Positions 55,001 through 64,000 of a DNA stretch of 64,000 nt are shown here, one piece after another. The notes under the pieces were generated by a model, which made no database searches, was not told where the DNA came from, and was given only the letters and a program-made list of their open reading frames with translations. This DNA is from Gonium pectorale. Taxonomy: Eukaryota > Chlorophyta > Chlorophyceae > Chlamydomonadales > Volvocaceae. Position numbers and translations under genes: made by a program. Numbering within the stretch: position 1 is the stretch's first letter; each line of letters opens with the position of its first letter. The stretch lies in assembly GCA_001584585.1 (NCBI GenBank), contig LSYV01000010.1, forward strand, positions 328,558 through 392,557. Reading direction: 5' to 3'.

Positions 55001-58000
55001 CCGCCGGCGTGAGTGTGCCGTCATGAGCTGGAGCGCCTGCACCAGCTCCATAAGTGCTGTGGCGGTGGTCGGGTCGGCAGCCTCCAGGAAGGCTAGCATG
55101 CCGCCGGACGAGCCCACGCGGCCGGCCATGACCGCGTCCTGGTGCGGCGCGTCCATGAGCCCGCCATCTGAGGCGATCGGCAGATTGCGCAGCGCAATAG
55201 CAGCGCCGATTTGGGTTGAGGTCGGCGGTGAGGGCGCACGGGCGGGCAGCGGTTCCAGGCCGGGGCTCGGCAGCACGGCAGGGTGCAGGGGCGCAGCAGG
55301 TGTGGCGGCAGTCACGGGGGCGATGGCAGAGCCCGCGGTAACGGATGTTGCGGCGGCGGATTCACCGGCGATGCTCCTGGGCGACGGCGGATAGAGCGGT
55401 GGTGCGCCTGGGGCCGACTGGAAGAGGCGCGGGGAGTCCACGCCGGCTGGCTGAGCAGTCTGCGCAGATATGCTAGACGCCAGATCCAGCGCTGCGATGT
55501 TGGCCCGCGCCGCACCGCCCTCAATGGCAGCTGGGCGCGCCGCCAGAGTGTCAGCGCCCACAAGCAGGCCCGATTCGGAGGCGGAGGCGGAAAGGATGAA
55601 GTCGATGGGGGCATAGTCGGTCTCGCCCGAAGCCAAGGCCAGCAGAGCGCCAGTCAACGAAGCGCTGCCGCTCTGGGTGGGAGACCTGGCGCCAGCAACG
55701 TGCGCGAGGTCAGGCAGGGTGACGCTAACCGATGTTGGCGCGTCTGTCAAGGCGGTGTCCAGCACGCGGAGTGCCTGTGGTGTCCGTAAGATTGAGGGGA
55801 AAATCGTTGATCAGTGCACCAATGCCTTCCCTGCATTTCAACAGTCCTGGCTCTCACAGCTCTATGGTATGGTTCTATGGGAGCCACGGCCAAGACCGAA
55901 GCCTCTTAGTCATTGCAACGCACCCGCGTCCATGTGCCGGCCTTCTCGGCGCTGCCCGCGGCCGCCTCCACCGCAGCCTCCTCCGCCAGCCACGGAAGCA
56001 GCGGGTCCAGCTCCACAAGGTGCCCCGATGGCAAACGTAGCGCCCGCGTGACCACCGCTTGGGTGCCAGCTGTCTGGTTGCTGCCAGCGGATGCCATTGG
56101 GCCAAGCTGCGAGCCAGCGCCAGCACCAGCGCCGCTGGAGCTTCTGCCCTCCAAAAGCAGGGGCCCACCGGCAGCGAGCAAGCGCAACGCACGCGCTACC
56201 TCTATTCGCGCCGCTGGCGTAAGGGTAAGGGCAAGCTCCGCCGCGGCGCCGTCGGCCGGCTCCTCGTCAGGAAATTCCACGGTCGCGCCCAAAGACAGCG
56301 TCCGCAGGGCCCTTACGACTTCGTGCCGTGCCTCGAGGCTGAGATCCGCGGTATCTGATGCCTCCTCCGGAGGCGGATGTACAGTCCCGCCCGAGGAGAG
56401 CAGGGGCAGCGCCCGGAGGACCTGCGTGCGCGTAGCTGCGCTGAACTTCACGCCGGCGCGCGAGGCCCCGTGTGCGCCGTACTGCGGCTCGGGAAAGTGC
56501 ACAGTGCCACCGGCCGACAGCATCCGCAGCGCCTGAGTGACCTCCTGGCGCACTGATGGGGCTGACAGGCCTGCCGGCTCGGGCGCTGTCTGTGTGCCGG
56601 GCAGCTGCTGCGCTGCCAACCCCTGCGGGACGCTGCCACCAGCGGAAAGATAGCGAAGCACCTGCACCACGCTCGGCCGGTCGGTGGGGGCCGGTGGGGG
56701 CGCAGGCCCTGATGTAAGGCCATGCACGCGAGCCAGCTGCGCTCTACGCTGCACGGCCGCCAGCTGCATGCTGGCTGGGGAGGTCAATCCCACCAGCCGG
56801 ACCGCCACCGCCTGAGCCTCCGCCGACAGCCTCAGCTCCCCACCCTCGGCCTCCGCAATTGCCTCCAGGGTCCTCACCACGCGCACTAGCTCTGACTGAA
56901 GCTCCTCCTTACTGTTCGTGGACTCAGCGGCAGGGACTGACCTGGCTGAGGGTCCAACGCCCGCAACTGGTCGTTCTAGGGCTGTCTGCGAGCTAGCGAT
57001 TACCACTTCCGGTTCCACTGTCTGCGAAGCCCTGCTGGGCCCTCCGCGTAGGTGGCTCTGCTCCGTCTGCGCGCCGCCGTCCGCGGTGGAGGTGAACTCG
57101 CCAGCACCCAGCTGCTGCCCAGCGGTAGCGGTGCGCACGGCGTCCGTCTGGCCGCCGTTGCTCCGCATAGCGAAGGCACGCAGGTCTGCAGAGTCGATCT
57201 GGACGGCGCCCGAGGCGGTTGCGGCGGTGAGGCTCTCCGTCTGAAAGGCAGCCGATGCCGTGGCCGCAGTGAGGCTCTCCGTCTGAACGGCACCCGATGC
57301 TGTGGCAACAGCGATGCTCTCCGTTTGAATGGCGCCTGAGGCGGTGGCAGCGGTGAGGCCCTCCGTCTGGACGCCACCTGACGTGCGGGCTGGCAGATCA
57401 GTCTGCTCGCCTTCACTGCGCCTATGCCGGGCTGCGAGGTCGGCGTATGTCTGCGTGGAGCTGCTGTGCTGACCCGGCGGATCGGTCTGGCCGGCACCAT
57501 CGCGGACCCGCATGTTCCGGAGCGCCTCATACATGCGCGACAGCGCCTGGCCTGTCTCAACTGTGTCGGTGGAGGTGTGGGTGGAGAGGGAAACGTCGGA
57601 GCCCGCGTCACCGCCTGATTCGGAGGCACGCTTAACGGTGGCTGCTTCGGAAGAGGCCTCAGACCGCCCTGCGAGACAGGGACGGCACGCTGTCATACGA
57701 CGAGCAAGTTCAGTTGGCAGACGCCAAAGCCCACCGCAGCCACGACGTCTGACTAGGACGTTTGCCCCAAGGGCACGGGTACAGGTCCAGCAACTCATAA
57801 TTTCCTCAATCAATACTGTTCCAGACCAATCCTAATGTAAGTAGACCATTAAAGCAAAATCCCACCTTGCGCAAAGCCACCTGCCGACGTTGCTGACATT
57901 GCTGCGCCGCGAGATGCCCGCGCTCCTGCAAGGAGAAGGGAGTTCGAGTATGTAGGGACTGCTCGACCGCGTTGCACATCACTCAATCGTTGTACGGAGG

Positions 58001-61000
58001 CCAACCCAAGCATTCTACCCTTAGCCGCACCCCTCAGTAAGACAACGTTTAAGCACCGCCACTCAACCCAAACCCAACCCGAACCCAAACCCCAATGAGC
58101 CTAGGCGTCGTTTCATTTAGGGCCCTTAATCCCATACCGCAATGGCTACCTGGCGGGATGCCACCGGTGGACGTTGCTGCCGTCTTTGCCCTGCGGGTGG
58201 ACATGCCGCCCCCCGAGGTCGCCGTGTTGCCCTTCAGACCAGCTGTAGAAGTCGAGGCCACGGCGGCGTGTGGCGCAAGGCCGGCGACGGACGTCTCCAC
58301 GGTGGCGGTACGGGCCGCCTCCGTCTGACCAGCGGCGCTGAGCAACCGCACCAGGCGTACTAGGTCTGTCTGAGCCTCTGCGTCGCTAGTGGCGGCAGGC
58401 TCATCTGTCTGACCGGCAGCGCTCAGCATCCGGATGAGGCGACTCAACTCCGTCTGCGCCTCTGCGGCCACAGCCGACGGAGGATGCTGCTGCGCTGCTG
58501 ACGGCGAGGATCGTGATGATGACGGCCTTAACGAGTGCGCTTGCTGACGCGCCGTCTCATCAACGCGGCCAGCGGCGCTGAGAAGGCGCACCAGGGCGGA
58601 CAGGTCGTCCTGCGGCAGCGCCTCGCTGTTCAGCAAACTTGCTTGGCGCCGAGGCGAGCGCGCCACACCCGAGCCAGCGGAGCGGGACTTCCTGCGCGAG
58701 GCTTCCTGCTGACCCTCGAGGCTGTCAAGATGGCCCGCCGAGCTGATTAGCCGAGCCAGGTACTGGAGCTCGGGCGGAAGGGAATTGAAGTCCGAGTACT
58801 GCGTCTGGGTCCCGGGCGAGCGCCTTGCAGCAGCATGCGCTGGGCTGGCGCCCCGGCCAGGCGATGTGTGATGGAGCGCTGCCGGCGCACTTCCCAGCCG
58901 AGCAGCAGAGGCCGGCGAGGCGGTCCGTTCCGCATGGCGTCCACCTGCCGTTGCTGAGGCGTGAGGTTGTTGATAATGATGCTGCTGGTAGTGGGGCGAG
59001 GCCGCAGCGAGCACAGCGGATGTGGCCATGGCCGCGGCAGAGGCCGCTAGCGCTGCCGCGGAAGAAGCGCCACGGCCGGCGCTGACGCTGCGAGGAGAAG
59101 GACGTTGATGCGTTGCGTGGGTGGCAACAGGCGACGCAGCGGCGGCAGCAGCTGATTCGGCCGCCTCGGATGGTATGGAATAGGCAACGCTTGGCGCACG
59201 GCGGCCTGTCAGCAGCGTCCACAAGCGAACCATCTCTGCAAAGTCCAGCTGCTCCTGATTCGGGCCGCCTGAGGAACCGGAGCCGCCCGACCATGCTCGT
59301 GCCACGGGCGCAGCCATGGGGTGCTCATCCTGAAGGCTGCTGCCGCCTACTGAGCTGGCAGGGATCGTGCTGCTGGACTGTTTTGGGCGACCGCCTGCCG
59401 CAGGGCCGGCCGCTGCACCTGCCACCGCCGAGCTCGTGCCCGCGTCCGCTCTGTGTGACTTCCGGCTGGAAGTCTGGGCATGCTCCCCTACTGGAACGTA
59501 CGCCGCAGCGCCGGGTGCGGCAGCCGATATCATCCCACGGGCATCCCGGCTGCTGCCGCTGCACTTGCTTGCGACGCTGCTGCCGTCCACAGATGGCGGC
59601 GGGAAGGGAAGGCCCGTGAGGCTGCCTCCCCCAGCCGAGGACATGTTGCGCATAATCTGCAGCAGCTCCGAGTAGGAGTAGACGGGTGCCGGTTCCCCAG
59701 CCCCTGCCGTAGATGCGCCTGGCGCGGGCGACGGAGAGCTGCTGGCCCACGCGGGACGGGCGAGCATAGAGAGCATGGCCCGCAGATCGGCTGCGGACAT
59801 CCGACCGCCAGGGCCGCCGGGCGATGCACGGTGCCGAAGGCCGCCCAAGGAGGCGATGTGAACAGCCGCAGACGAGGCGGACGGGACCTGACCAGCAGCA
59901 GCTGCCACCAGGTCGTGCCCTTCCGAAGACGCCAAGGTGCCGTCAGCGTCGCTTCGGACCCCGCCCGCAGTCATCACAGCGCGCAGCGGGCTTAGCAGCG
60001 AGCTGCCCGCCGCCGGCCTCGGGGCGCTACCCACTGCCCTACTCCTCTTGTTGGGAGCTGCGGCGGCAGGAACATCCTCGGAGGGTGATGCATGCTTAGC
60101 AGCCTGCTCGCTGGTCTGGCCGACAAACTCCAGCCGACGCATGGCAGAGCCGCCAGAGCGCGGCCGCGATCCGGCACCCGACGTCACCGCTGCAGGCCGC
60201 CGGGCCGCCGGCCATGCCTCCTCCTCGTGTCGGTCGCTCCTCCCGGAAGGTGATGGTTCCGCGCTACCGCCAGCGTCACCACCGCCGACCCCGCGGCTGC
60301 GTCCACCATGCGCGCTACGGCCAGCCTCCTCCTCGTCCTCCGATGACAAGGTCAGGCGGACAACCCGCTGCCTCGCACCGCCGCCGGTAACGTTCTGGTG
60401 CAGGCCGGGCAGGTCGATGTCGCCACTGGAAAGGTGCGATTCGGTGGCTATAGTACTGAGGTCGGCGGTGGTCCGACGATCGACCGGCACGCCCGTGCTC
60501 TCACGGTCTGCTCCTGTCACGGCAGTGTGGCATTCGCTGACAGCGTCGTCGGTGACGCCCAGGGAGGAAATGGATGGCTGCTGGTCCAACCAGGTGGATA
60601 TGCGCTGGGAGCTGCTCAATTGCACGTGTCGCCCGGCGCCTCCGGTGCTGGTAAAGGCGCTGCCAGACACGTCGGGGCCCGCATCACCGCCGGACCTCGC
60701 GCTGGCGCCGGTTGGCGAGGAAGCCGCCGTCGGACGCTGGGGCCGGTCGAGAGCCGCGGGCGCAATGGCCTTCAGCGGGAGCGGGCGCATGCTGGAGGCA
60801 GCGGCGGAGGCGACCTCCGCAGAGGCCGCCACGGTTGCCTGGCGCATCCGCGGCGAAACGGCATCGTCCCTACGGGTGCCGCTGCCGAGCTCAGCGCGAA
60901 AGCTGAACGCACCGGGGTCGCTGACTTTAACCACAGCCTTGCTCTGCCGAGGCGACTCTTTGGCGGGTGCCGTGGCGTGTGATGTCACTACGGCCTGCGC

Positions 61001-62077
61001 TGAGCTCGGCTCGGTAGCCGTCCGCCGGGTGCTGCTCGGGCGGGCGCCCGACGGTGCTCCGCCGGCAGCCACCGTGGGTCCAGCCGATACTCTGGCGGAT
61101 GCTGAGGACCGATCACGGTCAACAACTGCAGCTAGCGCAGTTGCCTGGCTGTTCTTGATGTCCTCCTCTTCACCGCTGCTGCTATCCATAAACTGCTGGG
61201 CTGCGACGGCACGCTGGACGCTTGCAATGACCCGAGAGGCTTGGGTCTGGCGGGACGAAGCCAGCGAGTCGGGCCGGCTGGTCTCGCTGGCGGCGAGAGA
61301 GCCATTATCGGAGGTGCGATGCAGGCGGGCGCTGCGCTCCTGGCGCCGGCCAGGGGGCTGCACTCTGTGGGGCGCTTCGCCGCGGGAGGAGCCGGCGCTT
61401 GCATCCCCGCGACTAGAGGTCGCGGAGCGTTGACTGGCTGCCGCCGTCGTGGAGGCAGCGACCCCGGTGACGCTCGGCGCTGTGCTGGCGGTGGTGGGCC
61501 GTGCAGACCGGGCACGTCGCGGCGAAGCACCTGAGCCCGAAGCGCATGACCCTTCACGCTGGGTCAGCCCTGACGCCTGAGAGTGAGCGCCCTTCAGGCT
61601 CGGAGCATCAGGTGTATCGTCTTCGCTGCTAGAGTGATCAATTGTCCGGGCAGCTACGGCCTTGGTGGAGGCGGCCGGAGGCGTGACCGCATGCGCCCGG
61701 GGGCCAACTGATACGGTGTGCCTGCGGGAGGAATTGATGCTCTGGCTCGAAACGGCAAGCGAGCCGCCCGTGGTGTGACCATGCAATGTATCCGGCTGAG
61801 GCCCGAAGAGCGCGTCAGGGCGGTTCCGTGAGGCCCCGGTGGGAGGAGTAGTAGGCCTCAGGTCGCCCGTCTCGTCCAGCCGCTGGCCCGCTGCCGTGTT
61901 TGTCCGTATGCCCGCGGGTCCTGCGTGGCGCGTGGCCGGTCTGTCCGGGCTGTCCTCATCGGAGCTATCCAGCCGCTGGGCCAGCTGCTGCGCCCTCTTT
62001 TGAGCTGTTGCTGGCTGCGGTGACTCCTCCTCGCTTTCGTCTTCTAGGAAGGCCCTCTGGGCTCGCAGAGCGGCCAT
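43037..62077 (-). CDS. Giant (about 5,800-residue) low-complexity repeat protein
   Basis: Eleven exons join in phase: 62077-58150, 57925-57866, 57668-55924, 55774-51305, 51125-50896, 50856-50818, 50737-48775, 48525-46267, 46113-43869, 43660-43447 and 43298-43037 (stop TGA); 17,415 coding bases, about 5,804 residues. It starts MAALRAQRAFLEDESEEE. Composition is Ala/Ser/Pro/Gly-rich and mostly disordered. Acidic SSxED clusters recur in the first 650 residues. Repeats of the form xLxRLxRLLSAAGQT lie at about residues 1105-1255. A 14-residue Q-T-[DE] array lies at about 1400-1560, and ALRxLSxGGT repeats at about 1655-1885 and again in exon 4. No enzyme domain or membrane segment was seen. The gene could be a scaffold (centriolar, ciliary or nuclear), but that is inference from repeats. 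Exon 9 could start at 46177 instead of 46113. The intron between exons 5 and 6 is only 39 nt. Two or more separate genes are possible but would need stops and starts that I do not see. Confidence 0.62.
50857..50895 (-). other. Ultra-short (39-nt) intron next to a 39-nt exon
   Basis: The donor GTAAGC follows TTCAA and the acceptor is ctgcag. The interval contains two in-frame TAA codons, so it must be removed for the giant frame to stay open. Phase 2 is kept on both sides, and the next exon (50856-50818) is itself 39 nt with a strong GTAAGT donor. Confidence 0.5.
57190..57375 (-). repeat. 42-bp coding minisatellite (14-residue units, Q-T-E)
   Basis: On the plus strand the block ctccgtctg recurs with a period of 42: gctctccgtctg at 57232 and 57274, gctctccgtttg at 57316 and gccctccgtctg at 57358, with a diverged fifth unit near 57190. 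It is translated on the minus strand as ATASGA[VI]QTES[LI]TA units within exon 3 of the giant gene. Confidence 0.9.
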
Positions 62078-63060
62078 TCCCAGCCGGAAGTCCAGGCAAT
62101 TTCAGGTAGAGGAAGGGTCGGAGGGGTGACAGATGCCCTGCAAGACGCGGTGAAACGGTTACTCGTATTCATAGCTAAGCTGTCCTAGCCAGGCGTTGCT
62201 GGAAAGCTGCTGGAACCGGGGGGTGTCAGAGAAGCAAAGACGACCACCGCGGAAGCCCGCACCTGCTGCATTATCGCCAAATAAAGCATATGCTTAGGTT
62301 ATTATAGTGTCAAGCCCAGGCAGGGTGTGTAGCAGATGTTGTCAAGTCAACAAGCGCTCTGCAAGTCTTGTGCTATGTCTGTCAGGTAATATGGGGCAGG
62401 TCAGTAAGTACTAGGCTGTGCAGGCTGTCCTCGCGCCGCATCGCAGCAACTGGCGCCCCCCACCCCGTACCGTCGCCGTGCTACAGTCCGAACTCGCAAC
62501 GACCGAGCAGCAGTGCTGTAGCAGTGCCTTCCGGTGCTGATGCCGTCCTGGCACCGATGACGATGTGCGGGGACACATAGAGGCGCCCGACATGTTAGCA
62601 CGTTACACCTCTACCTCTTGGCCTCCTACTCATTTATAAATAGAGTGAAGGTATTGATGCTATTTTGGTTATCTGCTCCTTGCAACAGGCCTGCCTGGAG
62701 TGTCCACACGCCATACCCCATGCCTAATGACATGGCGCCGACATGTGACTGTGTTGTGGCTGGCCCTCAGAAGGCACGCCGTTGTTGAAGCTCGCAGCAG
62801 AGGCACTTTGAGCGACACAGCCGGGCACAGGCAACTGACCACACGCTGTTTACGCTTGCACTGCGTTGCACTGTGCCACGGGTTTGCAGCGGGTTTGCGA
62901 GCTACTAGCTTCGCAGCGCGTTCGCAGGCAGTACAATCCCCCTGCATTCTGAGCCAAGGTTTATCTTCCGGGAAGGGAATTGTGCAACGCAGCCTTACGA
63001 CCATTGCACGTTGCTATCATTTCACAGGGGTCACCGTGCGATACATATGCAGAGGGTACA

Positions 63061-63136
63061 GATACAGATTACAGGCTGTCCAGAGAGGGGTTGCAGGCCA
63101 CACGAGCCGATTGGCTCCCGACCCGCCATAGCAGAG
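63061..63136. repeat. Local direct repeat, copy 1
   Basis: It begins gatacagatt, contains ccagagaggggttgcaggcc and cacgagccgattggct, and ends acccgccatagcagag. It matches 63510-63593. Confidence 0.8.
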
Positions 63137-63509
63137 AGGGTGAAGCACCCTTATGAGTCGTGATTAGCCGTAGGCCCAGAACCCGAAAAGAAAAGCGCAA
63201 GTTAGCACATTCCACTTTTGTGTAGAGTGTGAACTGGGGCAAGGAATGCACGCGATGCCATCTGCATGTTGCCGTTATACATGACATGCATGCAACAGGG
63301 GCCTCTGCCGACTCCGTTACCGAATAGCCAAATCTCCCCGCCTCAACGCCATCCTCATACCATCATCCTGCATGCAAGGACGCAGGCGCCGGCAATTACG
63401 CAGATGCCTCGTCAACCAATCCCATGCACTGGCTGATTCTTAGCAGCACTCCCACGGCACGGCAGCGCCGCTTCCACTGGCAGAGGCTACGCCCTCGCGG
63501 CCCAGTATA

Positions 63510-63593
63510 GATACAGATTGTAGGCTCCCCAGAGAGGGGCTGCAGGCCGCACGAGCCGATTGGCTTCCGACCCGCCATAGACCCATAGCAGAG
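63510..63593. repeat. Local direct repeat, copy 2
   Basis: Same as 63061-63136 with about a dozen differences and a short duplication (catagacccatag) near the end. The copies are about 450 bases apart. Confidence 0.8.
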
Positions 63594-63914
63594 TATCCTG
63601 CTGCAGCTGCAAAAAAGCGGCTGGTGCCGCTGCACCGCCCGATGCAGCACATGCGGATATAGCTGCTGCTGTCGGCTACGCTACGGCAGGCTACCTATCT
63701 CTGGCTGTTATGCTCGCGTGTGTCACGGGTGCTCCCTGCAGGGCGCCAAACGCCTCCGCAGCACCCGGCTCGGGCTCCGTTGCCCACTTTCCTACAGCAG
63801 CGCCCCGCCAATCTTGCACGACGATGGGCCAGTCCTTGTCACGCAGGCAGCGGGAGCACAGTCCGGGCGCGGCAGAGTGACCTGGAAGAAATAGCGTTGC
63901 CCTTGCCCAAGGGC

Positions 63915-64000
63915 GGCTAAATCTGGGTCCCTCTTTCTGTGCAGGTTTCTCTTTTATTCTGGGATCCGGGGGGGCCGTCTGCTCGTATACCTCGCCCGCC
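63915..64000. repeat. Dispersed repeat family B, copy 7 (head-to-tail junction, cut by window end)
   Basis: It starts with the right-end sequence ggtccctctttctgtgcagg and tttctcttttattctg. It then passes into the left-end sequence ccgtctgctcgtatacctcgcccgcc, which suggests two B units joined head to tail. Confidence 0.6.

Larger units (their letters stand above)
62078..64000. other. Upstream region of the giant gene with repeats
   Basis: It should contain the promoter and leader of the giant gene (transcribed leftward from about 62.1-62.3 kb). Two copies of an 80-base repeat and a repeat B junction at the window end are listed separately. No exon, tRNA or rRNA is supported. Confidence 0.45.

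Noticed and set aside
53263..61557. Many long plus-strand open frames opposite the giant gene
   Set aside because: They follow from GC-rich codon structure on the other strand; the minus-strand frames keep phase across introns and show coherent repeats.

Overview
The window is nuclear DNA from a green alga, most likely a volvocine (Chlamydomonas/Gonium/Volvox-type) species. The evidence is very GC-rich coding sequence, genes broken by many short GT-AG introns, long poly-Gln/Ala/Ser tracts, TGTAA-type poly(A) signals, large gene spacing, and an algal-style cGMP-dependent kinase with a myristoylation-type N-terminus. No bacterial operons, CRISPR arrays, rRNA genes or convincing tRNA genes are present. 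All exon models below were assembled by hand from splice signals and reading-frame phase.

Layout. (1) <3-3131 (+): 3' part of a gene for a Gln/Ala-rich low-complexity protein. (2) 8151-5670 (-): five-exon coiled-coil protein resembling the plant RAB6-interacting golgin/DUF662 family. It lies head-to-head with (3) 8932-9354 (+), an organellar RbfA-like ribosome-binding factor. (4) 11337-15842 (+): cGMP-dependent protein kinase with two cyclic-nucleotide sites and an AGC kinase domain; exon 1 carries an apparent one-base frameshift. (5) 21067-18075 (-): unidentified Pro/Ala/Gln-rich protein with a Cys/His cluster. (6) 24034-22540 (-): C-terminal exons of a multi-pass membrane protein, and (7) 25972-24518 (-): N-terminal exons of a chlorophyllase-like alpha/beta hydrolase. 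Each of these two lacks its other end and the splice phases agree, so they may be one gene model. (8) About 26-31 kb is repeat and transposon debris around a 402-base assembly gap (27804-28205), with a near-perfect 25-bp-arm palindrome and a degenerate SAP-domain frame. (9) 31574-38968 (+): 15-exon mitochondrial-type ClpX without a zinc finger and with a long His-rich insert. (10) 62077-43037 (-): eleven exons that join in phase into one giant, mostly disordered protein of about 5,800 residues.

The giant gene is the most interesting object. It carries a regular 14-residue array of Q-T-[DE] motifs resembling multivalent LC8 (dynein light chain) binding sites. It also has many copies of a short amphipathic repeat (consensus A-L-R-x-L-S-x-G-G-T) and several acidic SSxED clusters. 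The protein is not recognised, and the function suggested is inference.

At least two dispersed repeat families recur through the intergenic DNA and one ClpX intron. The recognisable genes (kinase signalling, organelle ribosome maturation, mitochondrial proteolysis, Golgi coiled coil) are independent housekeeping or regulatory genes and do not form a pathway cluster.
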